Part shown: positions 1 to 5,324 of the stretch, one piece after another
How positions within the stretch are numbered: the first letter of the stretch is position 1
Layout: every line of letters starts with the position of its first letter
DNA from: Proteobacteria bacterium UBA4656
Lineage (GTDB): Bacteria; Pseudomonadota; Gammaproteobacteria; Xanthomonadales; Ahniellaceae
Reading direction: 5' to 3'
NCBI GenBank assembly: GCA_002405525.1
Contig: DHLY01000088.1
Span: forward strand, 9,301-15,592
Length of the DNA: 6,292 nucleotides
Made by a program: the position numbers and the translations under genes
Notes under the pieces: model-generated
Seen by the model: the letters and a program-made list of their open reading frames with translations, nothing else
Database searches by the model: none
What the model was told of the DNA's origin: nothing

Positions 1-707
1 TTCTCGATCGAGCACACGATGATGCAGTTGTCCGCGCGGTCGCGGACCACCTCCATCTCGAACTCCTTCCAGCCGAGAACGGACTCCTCGACCAGTACCT
101 CATGGACCGGTGACAGGTCGAGTCCGCGCTTGACGATTTCCTCGAATTCCTCGCGGTTGTAAGCGATGCCTCCGCCGCTGCCGCCGAGCGTGAACGAAGG
201 CCGGATGATGGTCGGATAACCGACCCTCGCCTGGATCTCCAGCGCCTGCTCGAACGAGCGCGCGATCGCGGCCTTAGGGCACTCGAGCCCGATCTCCTGC
301 ATCGCCACGCGGAACAGTTCGCGGTCCTCGGCCATGCGGATCGCCTCTCGCGAGGCGCCGATCAGCTCAACACCGTGCTTCTCCAGCACGCCTTTCTCGG
401 CCAGGTCGAGCGCGCAATTGAGCGCGGTCTGCCCGCCCATGGTCGGCAGCAGGGCGTCGGGGCGCTCCTTTTCGATGATCCGCTCCACGGTCTGCCAGTT
501 GATCGGCTCGATGTAGACCGCGTCGGCGGTGCCGGGGTCGGTCATGATGGTTGCCGGGTTGGAGTTCACCAGCACCACCCGATACCCCTCCTGCTTCAGC
601 GCCTTGCAGGCCTGCGCACCGGAGTAATCGAACTCGCAGGCTTGGCCGATGACGATCGGTCCCGCGCCGATGATGAGGATGGTCTGGATGTCGGTGCGTC
701 TGGGCAT
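1..707 (-). CDS. carB: Carbamoyl-phosphate synthase large subunit, N-terminal part (cut by window edge)
   Basis: This is the synthetase subunit of carbamoyl-phosphate synthetase. It uses bicarbonate, two ATP and ammonia channelled from CarA to make carbamoyl phosphate for arginine and pyrimidine synthesis in the cytoplasm. The 235 visible residues cover the pre-ATP-grasp domain ([18 protein letters not shown] near residues 13-30; [13 protein letters not shown] near 46-57; [12 protein letters not shown] near 87-98) and the start of the first ATP-grasp domain ([12 protein letters not shown], 169-180; EFEMEVVRD, 215-223). Arg129, Arg169 and Glu215, nucleotide-site residues in the E. coli enzyme, are present at the same numbers. 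The ATG at 707 has GAGGA five bases upstream and gives the family-standard N-terminus. The full protein should be about 1,070 residues, so most of it, including the carbamate and allosteric domains, lies beyond position 1. It is separated from carA by another gene. Identity is certain. Confidence 0.98.
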   Translation of the reverse strand, partial: MPRRTDIQTILIIGAGPIVIGQACEFDYSGAQACKALKQEGYRVVLVNSNPATIMTDPGTADAVYIEPINWQTVERIIEKERPDALLPTMGGQTALNCALDLAEKGVLEKHGVELIGASREAIRMAEDRELFRVAMQEIGLECPKAAIARSFEQALEIQARVGYPTIIRPSFTLGGSGGGIAYNREEFEEIVKRGLDLSPVHEVLVEESVLGWKEFEMEVVRDRADNCIIVCSIE

Positions 708-712
708 GGCCG

Positions 713-717
713 TCCTC
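713..717 (-). promoter_or_regulatory. Ribosome binding site of carB
   Basis: GAGGA on the minus strand lies five bases before the ATG at 707. It is the clearest Shine-Dalgarno match in the window and fixes the carB start. A stable hairpin ends five bases upstream of it. Confidence 0.75.
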
Positions 718-722
718 GGCTG

Positions 723-749
723 CTGCGGCGTAGCGCCGCAGGGGGGGGG
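723..749 (-). promoter_or_regulatory. Hairpin preceded by a nine-C run in the carB 5' leader
   Basis: A perfect 8-bp inverted repeat (CTGCGGCG, TAG loop on the plus strand, CGCCGCAG) spans 723-741. In minus-strand RNA it follows a run of nine C (741-749, sharing one base with the stem) and precedes the carB ribosome binding site. There is no U-tract, so it is not a classical intrinsic terminator. It could shape translation or stability of the carB segment. The sequence structure is certain; the regulatory role is inferred. Confidence 0.5.
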
Positions 750-800
750 CGAAGGGTTGGTCGGGGCCGGGTTGCAGCCGCGCCGGGAGGGCGGAGCCAC

Positions 801-815
801 CGATTCTCGATTCTA
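801..815 (-). promoter_or_regulatory. Possible internal -10 box (TAGAAT) within a 7-bp tandem repeat, upstream of carB
   Basis: On the minus strand TAGAAT (810-815) matches five of six bases of the -10 consensus. It overlaps a tandem duplication, AGAATCG twice (801-814). No convincing -35 hexamer lies 16-18 bases upstream, so a carB-specific promoter here is only a possibility. Confidence 0.2.
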
Positions 816-837
816 GCCGATGGACGCGCTGCGGCGA

Positions 838-2511
838 TCAGCGCGGCGACGGCGTGGCCGTCAGGCCGCCCGGCCCCATGACGCGCACGGAACCGACGGT
901 GGCTTGCGGCATCGTCACCGCGAACCCGCGTTCGTCGCGTTCGAGAACGACCGTGATCGCGGTATCGGTGTACTTGAGCAGCCGGCCAGCGCGCAGCGAG
1001 CCGTAGACGCTTCTTACTTCGACCCGGCTGCCCTGCAGTCCCTTGAGTTCGGAATAAGCGACGGACGAGCCAGGCCGCACCACCCGCGGCTGCGAGGCAG
1101 CCGGCGCCTGTGCGATCCGCCCACCCGCATCGCCAGCCAGGGGGGCGGCGGAGGGCGGCGGGCGCTGCCTTGCGCCCGGTTCGGTCGCGCGCCCAGCGGC
1201 AGACGAGATCGATGTGGCCGGTTCCGGCGGACGTCGGCCGGACACCTCCACTGCCCGCGCTTCCCGTCCGGCCGGCACCGCGGGCGGTGCCATCGGGTTC
1301 GGGGGGGGTATGTCGGCCGCGATGAAACGCGCCGGGATCACCGGCAATGCGGATGGCGCTGCCTCGGGCACCGAGGCCATCGCGACGACGGACGGGGCGA
1401 CCCCGGCGTCGGGCACGGAGGCGTCCCCGGCAGGGTCCGGCAACGCCGGTCGCGGCGCTGCATTGAAGCTGAATGCGATGGGTCGGCCGCGCATGCTTTC
1501 CATCGACGCATTCAAAATGCGCAGTCGCTCACGCAGCGCGAAGGTCGCCATCTGCCCGACCGGCGTGGTCAGGCTTGGCCGCGACTGCCAGATGAGGTCG
1601 CCACCGCGGGTGGCGTAGCGCCGGTAGGCCAACTCAAGCTCGGCAGTCGGCACCAGGCCCGCGGCCCGCAGTCCACGGCGGATCGCAGCGAGGTGGCGAT
1701 CGACGAATCCATCGCGGCTGATGCCCAGGCGCTGTGCGCACCAGCGGTTGCGCGCGGACACGAAGCCCGCGTCACGGACCCGCCAGCGGCGCTCCAGGAT
1801 CACCCACTTCGACCAGGTCGCGTCCAGCAGGGCGCGGGCCGGCTCGAAACGCACAGTCATGTCGAGATCGATCCGCGAGGCGGCCCTGTGCTCGATCGAC
1901 AGCCGGACGCGAGCCCTGTCGCGCCCGAGCAGGTCGAGCGAAGCCTCGGCTACGGTCGCCGCCTCGCCGAGCCCCATCTCCGCGAGCTGGATACCGGAGA
2001 AACGCCCGCTGCCGTCGCAACCCACGGCGTCCAGTGGCGCGCCGCTGGCAAGGCCAATCCAGCGCAGGTCGCCGACCGCGAGCTCCGCGTCGGCGACCAA
2101 TCCCTCCGCGCGCAGGCGCAGGCGCGAGGCAGCCGGGAGCGCGGCGGGCGATACCATCCCGGCCACTGACGCGACCGCCTCCGAAGGGCGGAATTTCCTG
2201 CGGGCGATCCACAGCAGGCCAGGCGTGTCCAACTCCAGCCGCCGCGCCGAGAGCAGGTCGGCCGCGGCCGGGTCCAGGCTGCGCAGGCGAAAGCCGGTGA
2301 ACACGACCGTCCCGCCGGGCTTCACCCAGACCGCCTCGTACTCGGGCGAGCCGAGTCCGCGCAGGCCGTCGGTCAGTTCCGCCGCGCCGCGCCACGCAGC
2401 CGCCCAGAGCAGCAGGTAGAGCATCCCCGCGCCGGCAGCGACGGCAAACCCCACACGTACCGGCGATCGCCAGCGATCCAATGCGCGCCGCACCGGAGCC
2501 AGGCGCGCCAT
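838..2511 (-). CDS. Membrane-anchored protein of unknown function with Pro/Ala linker and C-terminal beta-barrel-like module, between carA and carB
   Basis: I do not recognise a named family for this 557-residue protein. The basic N-terminus (residues 1-18) is followed by one hydrophobic helix at about 19-40, which suggests a signal anchor with the bulk outside the cytoplasm. Residues 55-240 alternate short hydrophobic and polar stretches as in beta-rich AsmA-like envelope proteins; this resemblance is weak. Residues 241-345 are charged and partly helical (a Cys at 258; RDGFVDRHLAAIRRGLRAAG near 266-285). Residues 350-485 are a low-complexity Pro/Ala/Gly/Arg linker. Residues 486-545 form a compact beta-rich module (LQGSRVEVRSVYGSLRAGRLL, then TAITVVLER) with the hydrophobic pattern of an Sm/Hfq or SH3 barrel. 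The ATG at 2511 lies four bases after the carA stop and puts the basic stretch directly before the helix; no strong ribosome binding site is visible, so translation is probably coupled to carA. Starting 27 codons earlier would overlap carA and spoil that N-terminus. Coding is well supported; function is unknown. Confidence 0.85.
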   Translation of the reverse strand: MARLAPVRRALDRWRSPVRVGFAVAAGAGMLYLLLWAAAWRGAAELTDGLRGLGSPEYEAVWVKPGGTVVFTGFRLRSLDPAAADLLSARRLELDTPGLLWIARRKFRPSEAVASVAGMVSPAALPAASRLRLRAEGLVADAELAVGDLRWIGLASGAPLDAVGCDGSGRFSGIQLAEMGLGEAATVAEASLDLLGRDRARVRLSIEHRAASRIDLDMTVRFEPARALLDATWSKWVILERRWRVRDAGFVSARNRWCAQRLGISRDGFVDRHLAAIRRGLRAAGLVPTAELELAYRRYATRGGDLIWQSRPSLTTPVGQMATFALRERLRILNASMESMRGRPIAFSFNAAPRPALPDPAGDASVPDAGVAPSVVAMASVPEAAPSALPVIPARFIAADIPPPNPMAPPAVPAGREARAVEVSGRRPPEPATSISSAAGRATEPGARQRPPPSAAPLAGDAGGRIAQAPAASQPRVVRPGSSVAYSELKGLQGSRVEVRSVYGSLRAGRLLKYTDTAITVVLERDERGFAVTMPQATVGSVRVMGPGGLTATPSPR

Positions 2512-2515
2512 GCGT

Positions 2516-3667
2516 TCAACCCGAGGCCGCGGACCTTGAAGGCATGCGTGCTTCCATCGAGGACACGAAACGGTCGAACAGTGGCGCCACATCGTGCGGG
2601 CCCGGGCTCGCCTCCGGGTGGCCCTGGAACGAAAACGCGGGGGCGTCGTGGAGCGCGACGCCCTGCAGCGATCCGTCGAACAGGGAGCGGTGGGTGGCGC
2701 GGACGTTGCGTGGCAGGCTCGCTTCGTCCACCGCGAAGCCGTGGTTCTGGCTCGAGATCATCACCCGCCCCGTTTCGAGGTCGACCACCGGGTGGTTGGC
2801 CCCGTGGTGCCCGAATTTCATCTTCAGCGTGCGTGCCCCCGCGGCCAGCCCGAGCAACTGGTGGCCCAGGCAGATGCCGAAGGTCGGCACGCGCCGGCGG
2901 ATGAACTCGCCGATCGCGGCAATCGCGTAGTCGCAGGGCTCCGGATCGCCCGGGCCATTGGACAGAAACACGCCGTCCGGTCGCAGAGCGAGGACTTCGA
3001 CCGCCGGAGTCCTCGCCGGGACCACCGTCATGCGGCAGCCGCGGTCGACGAGCATGCGCAGGATGTTGCGCTTGATCCCGAAATCGTAGGCCACCACGTG
3101 AAAGCGCGGGGTCGGACAGCCGAACGCAGCACGATCGAGGTCGTAGCTGCCCTCAGCCCACGCATAGGCGCGCTCGACGCTGACCACCTCGGCAAGGTCC
3201 ATTCCCTTCAGGCCCGGCCACGCACGGGCCCGCTGCAGCGCCTCTGCGGCGTCGATGCTTCCGCCAGCCATGAGACAGCCACTCTGCGAACCGGACTCGC
3301 GCAGGATGCGGGTGAGGCGTCGGGTGTCGATGTCCGCGATGCCGACCACCCCGTGGCGTCGGAGGTACTCGGGCAGCGACAGTTCGCTGCGCCAGTTCGA
3401 GACCCGCCGCGGCACGTCTCGAACCACCAGTCCTGCCGCATGCACGGCGTTGGACTCGACGTCGACCGGGTTGGTGCCGGTGTTGCCGATGTGCGGATAG
3501 GTCAGCGTCACGATCTGGCGCGCATACGAGGGATCGGTGAGGATCTCCTGGTAGCCGGTCATGGCGGTGTTGAAGACCACCTCGCCGACCGAAACCCCGG
3601 ACGCCCCGATCGAGACCCCCTGGAAGAGGCTGCCATCGGCGAGAGCGAGCAGGGCGGGTGTGGTCAC
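2516..3667 (-). CDS. carA: Carbamoyl-phosphate synthase small (glutaminase) subunit
   Basis: CarA hydrolyses glutamine and passes ammonia through a tunnel to CarB for carbamoyl phosphate synthesis. The protein has 383 residues, against 382 in E. coli. The N-terminal CPSase domain carries [20 protein letters not shown] (28-47) and [11 protein letters not shown] (54-64). The C-terminal class I glutamine amidotransferase domain carries [15 protein letters not shown] (234-248), the nucleophile Cys266 in [21 protein letters not shown] (282-294) and the catalytic His350 and Glu352 in [13 protein letters not shown]. All catalytic residues are present. GTG at 3667 is chosen because it matches the family N-terminus and has a modest AAGG five bases upstream. 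The frame stays open about 1 kb further upstream through dapB in another frame, but that extension has no family match and reflects high GC. The GTG overlaps the TGA of a short arginine-rich frame. A gene of unknown function follows after four bases. Confidence 0.97.
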   Translation of the reverse strand: MTTPALLALADGSLFQGVSIGASGVSVGEVVFNTAMTGYQEILTDPSYARQIVTLTYPHIGNTGTNPVDVESNAVHAAGLVVRDVPRRVSNWRSELSLPEYLRRHGVVGIADIDTRRLTRILRESGSQSGCLMAGGSIDAAEALQRARAWPGLKGMDLAEVVSVERAYAWAEGSYDLDRAAFGCPTPRFHVVAYDFGIKRNILRMLVDRGCRMTVVPARTPAVEVLALRPDGVFLSNGPGDPEPCDYAIAAIGEFIRRRVPTFGICLGHQLLGLAAGARTLKMKFGHHGANHPVVDLETGRVMISSQNHGFAVDEASLPRNVRATHRSLFDGSLQGVALHDAPAFSFQGHPEASPGPHDVAPLFDRFVSSMEARMPSRSAASG

Positions 3668-3723
3668 GGCGGCCTTGGATGCGAACGGGGCGGGCGACCG
3701 CGCGCCGGGCCTGCGCGGCCCAT
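3664..3723 (-). CDS. Putative 19-residue arginine/proline-rich leader peptide of carA
   Basis: On the minus strand an ATG at 3723 opens a frame reading [19 protein letters not shown] and then TGA. Five of the 19 codons are Arg and six Pro. The TGA (3664-3666) overlaps the carA GTG start (3665-3667) as GTGA, the usual geometry for translational coupling. Arg codon 17 is AGG and is part of the carA Shine-Dalgarno (AAGG, 3673-3676). The frame lies inside the transcript predicted from the promoter at 3758-3786. carA product feeds arginine synthesis, so an arginine-sensing leader is plausible. Against it: the frame's own ribosome binding site is weak (a bare GAG about seven bases upstream, GAGG at 13 bases), and random GC-rich DNA readily encodes Arg, Pro and Gly. 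Translation is an inference. Confidence 0.35.
   Translation of the reverse strand: MGRAGPARGRPPRSHPRPP
3707..3721 (-). promoter_or_regulatory. Short hairpin at the start of the carA leader frame
   Basis: GGGCC and GGCCC flank a five-base loop, a perfect 5-bp stem in the carA leader RNA that begins right after the AU of the putative leader ATG. Such short GC stems are common by chance at this base composition. It matters only if the leader frame is functional. Confidence 0.2.
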
Positions 3724-3757
3724 CAGGCCGCTCGGACCTCGCCACGAGCGCCGGTCG

Positions 3758-3786
3758 ATGATAGTTTTCCCGGCCCTGCGTGTCCA
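3758..3786 (-). promoter_or_regulatory. Predicted sigma70-type promoter of carA
   Basis: On the minus strand TGGACA (3781-3786; five of six matches to the -35 consensus) and TATCAT (3758-3763; five of six) are separated by exactly 17 bases. The spacer ends in an A-rich GGGAAAAC, unusual in this GC-rich gap. Transcription would start near 3751, giving a leader of about 84 bases before the carA GTG. It is the best promoter match in the window. carA can therefore be transcribed separately from dapB. No recognisable ArgR-type operator was seen around it. Confidence 0.6.
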
Positions 3787-3998
3787 CGCCGCCAGGTCTG
3801 GCTCTTCCGGCCCCCGACCGCGCCAGCCGCAAGCTCGCCGACACGTCCCCGCCAGCCGCCAGGCGATGCCGCAGCGTCAGCATCCGCGAAGGGCGCCGCA
3901 GACGGGCCGTCCGGGCGGACGACGCAGACCAAGGCGATTGGCCCTGGAATGCTCCCGGTGCCCCCGATACCGGCATGCAACGCAGAGTCCGGCGCCGC

Positions 3999-4796
3999 TC
4001 AGGAGAGCACGTCGGCGATGTCGTACCAGCCGGGTGATCGGCCGACGATCCAACATGCCGCCGCGACCGCACCGCGAGCGAAAATGGTCCTGTCGCTGAC
4101 CCGATGCGACAGTTCGAGCCGCTCGCCCTCGGTCGCCAGCAGAACCGTGTGCTCGCCGACCACGTCACCAGCGCGCAACACCGCGAATCCGATCTCGCCC
4201 TCGACCCTCGGCCCCGGCGCATCATGACGGTCGAAGCGCGCGACCACGTCGAAATTCTGACCGCGCGCCGCGGCCACGGCGTGTCCCAGCGCCAGCGCAG
4301 TACCGGACGGCGCGTCCACCTTGGCCCGATGATGCACCTCGCAGATCTCGACGTCGAAGTCTGGCCCGAGCGCCGCCGCTGCGGACGCCACCAGCCGCCG
4401 CAACAGCGCCACCCCGAGACTGAAGTTGGCGGCCAGCAGCACCGGGATGCGGGTGGCGGCGCGTTGCGCTGCATCGACCTGCGCGGGCGACAACCCGGTG
4501 CTGCCGCTGACCAGCGGGATCCTGCGGGCCAGGCACTCCTGCAGCGCGCGGTCGAATCCGCCGACACCGCTGAAGTCGACCAGCACGTCCACGGCCACCG
4601 CCGGGTCCAGCCGGTCGGCCAGCGGCGCGGCGGGCGGGAACACGCCAGCGACCGCATCCAGCGCCCCCTCGCCTTCGCCCCGCGCGCGCACCAGCGCAGC
4701 GGCCAGCATGCAGTCGCCTCGTGCGGCGATCGCGGCCAGCGTCGAGCGCCCCATCCGGCCAGCCGCCCCCATCACCGCGATGCGTGTCGGTTCCAT
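3999..4796 (-). CDS. dapB: 4-hydroxy-tetrahydrodipicolinate reductase
   Basis: DapB reduces 4-hydroxy-tetrahydrodipicolinate with NAD(P)H to tetrahydrodipicolinate, on the path to diaminopimelate for peptidoglycan and to lysine. The protein has 265 residues, against 273 in E. coli. It opens with a Rossmann dinucleotide site, MGAAGRMGR (9-17), followed by VDFSGVGGF (73-81) and GSTG (98-101), where most relatives have GTTG. It then has [14 protein letters not shown] (122-135) and the substrate and catalytic segment [15 protein letters not shown] (153-167), with the His155/His156 pair and Lys159. The C-terminus has [19 protein letters not shown] (200-218). The ATG at 4796 puts the Rossmann loop at the normal distance from the N-terminus. 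A reading starting 54 codons earlier is open but has no family counterpart. No Shine-Dalgarno is visible before the ATG, and a -10-like TACAAT lies six bases upstream. Confidence 0.97.
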   Translation of the reverse strand: MEPTRIAVMGAAGRMGRSTLAAIAARGDCMLAAALVRARGEGEGALDAVAGVFPPAAPLADRLDPAVAVDVLVDFSGVGGFDRALQECLARRIPLVSGSTGLSPAQVDAAQRAATRIPVLLAANFSLGVALLRRLVASAAAALGPDFDVEICEVHHRAKVDAPSGTALALGHAVAAARGQNFDVVARFDRHDAPGPRVEGEIGFAVLRAGDVVGEHTVLLATEGERLELSHRVSDRTIFARGAVAAACWIVGRSPGWYDIADVLS

Positions 4797-4802
4797 GGCC
4801 CG

Positions 4803-4834
4803 ATTGTAGGCCCAGGTGGAGCGTGATGTGACAA
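4803..4834 (-). promoter_or_regulatory. Possible promoter giving leaderless dapB mRNA
   Basis: On the minus strand TACAAT (4803-4808; five of six matches to the -10 consensus) ends six bases before the dapB ATG. A typical start seven bases after the last T of the -10 would fall on the A of that ATG. TTGTCA (4829-4834; five of six) is the nearest -35-like hexamer, but the 20-base spacer is longer than the usual 16-18. The absence of a ribosome binding site before dapB fits this reading. Prediction only. Confidence 0.4.
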
Positions 4835-4969
4835 GTCGTGGCGCCGGCGCGGTGGTTGCCGCCATGACACGCAGGTTCACCACTTGGCGCCAGGCAATGC
4901 CCGTTGGCGGTGAGACGTCGCACGCCCTGCGCACAGCCTCCCGCTGCGCAATGCCCACGCGTCAGCCCC

Positions 4970-4974
4970 GGAGG
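4970..4974 (+). promoter_or_regulatory. Ribosome binding site of the small DUF2188-like gene
   Basis: GGAGG lies 12 bases before the ATG at 4987. The spacing is longer than the optimum of 5-9, but this is the only good Shine-Dalgarno in the divergent region, and it favours this start over in-frame ATGs at 4816 and 4951. Confidence 0.5.
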
Positions 4975-4986
4975 TCCACCACCGCG

Positions 4987-5295
4987 ATGATCACGTTGTC
5001 CTCCACGCGCAAAACGCCTTCCGGTCAAGTGTTCCGCGTCGAACCCTCAGCCCGGGAGCCGGGCCGCTGGTGCATCGTCCATTGGGGAACCGTGGTGGCG
5101 TCGTTTCCCAGCCGCGAGGCGGCCGTCGAGAAGGCGCACGCTCTGGCGGCCAATGCCTGGCGCCTGCGCCAGCGCGCCTCACGGGTGGTGGTGATGGGCG
5201 TCGACGGTCGCCCGGCATCGCTGCGCATTTACGGCGACACGGCGCCGATCGAGGCCAGCCCGCCCGACGCGATGGCGATCAATCGCGCCGGTTGA
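4987..5295 (+). CDS. Small DUF2188-like protein of unknown function
   Basis: A 102-residue protein, and the only plus-strand gene supported here. After a short polar N-terminus it shows a strand-strand-helix-strand pattern: VFRVEP (15-20), GRWCIVHWGTVVASF (26-40), a helix SREAAVEKAHALAANAWR (42-59), RVVVMGVDGRPASLRIYGD (66-84). This matches the small DUF2188 type, in which a residue-repair-like strand pair 'W.V...G...A...F.S..EA...A..LA' is followed by '.V.V.G.DG....'. The family has no established biochemical role. The tail 85-102 is Pro/Ala-rich. The gene is divergent from dapB (190 bases between starts) and convergent with dnaJ (21 bases between stops). No clear plus-strand promoter was found. 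Coding is well supported by the helix and strand pattern and strand-specific codon use; the family match is from memory. Confidence 0.75.
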   Translation: MITLSSTRKTPSGQVFRVEPSAREPGRWCIVHWGTVVASFPSREAAVEKAHALAANAWRLRQRASRVVVMGVDGRPASLRIYGDTAPIEASPPDAMAINRAG

Positions 5296-5324
5296 TGGCC
5301 GCCGAGGCAGCGGCGCTCAACCGG
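5288..5324. terminator. Inverted repeat between convergent genes, both stop codons inside its arms; possible bidirectional terminator
   Basis: CCGGTTGA (5288-5295) and TCAACCGG (5317-5324) are perfect inverted copies. Inside them, GCCGC (5298-5302) and GCGGC (5310-5314) pair after a symmetric 2x2 mismatch, with a seven-base loop. The TGA of the left arm is the stop of the small plus-strand gene, and the TGA read on the other strand of the right arm is the dnaJ stop. The same hairpin therefore forms at the 3' end of both transcripts. No T-run follows on either side, so termination would need Rho or the stem may mainly protect 3' ends. The structure is seen; the role is inferred. Confidence 0.5.

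Larger units (their letters stand above)
3668..3998. other. 331-base dapB-carA intergenic region
   Basis: The promoter-distal part, next to the dapB stop, holds no convincing gene. One minus-strand frame is open here (roughly 3723-3980), but it begins at TTG without a ribosome binding site and its composition is that of random GC-rich DNA (Ala, Gly, Arg). A 7-bp stem with one G-U pair (CCAGGGC, CAATC loop, GCCTTGG in RNA; 3929-3947) could mark the dapB 3' end but lacks a U-tract. The carA-proximal part holds the predicted carA promoter, leader hairpin and arginine-rich leader frame. Confidence 0.6.

Noticed and set aside
820..2169. 449-codon open frame on the plus strand opposite the carA-carB intervening gene
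   Set aside because: Its translation is Arg/Gly/Ala-rich with no motifs. It is the antisense shadow of a longer minus-strand gene with a clear start, membrane helix and module structure.
2512..2592. Start 27 codons earlier for the carA-carB intervening gene
   Set aside because: It would overlap carA by about 77 bases and put a non-hydrophobic, Cys/Arg/His-rich stretch before the signal anchor. The ATG at 2511 gives a standard basic-then-hydrophobic N-terminus.
3723..3980. 85-codon minus-strand frame between dapB and carA
   Set aside because: It starts at TTG with no ribosome binding site, has low-complexity Ala/Gly/Arg composition and runs over the carA promoter. A real small gene is not excluded but not supported.
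2594..4099. 501-codon open frame on the plus strand across carA and the upstream gap
   Set aside because: It is antisense to carA, whose identity is certain. The frame stays open because of high GC and shows no family features.
3668..4657. Long in-frame extension upstream of the carA start
   Set aside because: The extension runs through dapB in another frame, and CarA families begin at the GTG at 3667 (383 residues against 382 in E. coli).
4104..4826. 240-codon plus-strand frame opposite dapB
   Set aside because: It is an antisense shadow of dapB, whose catalytic motifs lie on the minus strand.
4816..4986. Earlier in-frame starts (ATG at 4816 and 4951) for the small plus-strand gene
   Set aside because: No Shine-Dalgarno precedes either, and the added residues are Arg/Thr/Ala-rich without structure. 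GGAGG precedes the ATG at 4987.
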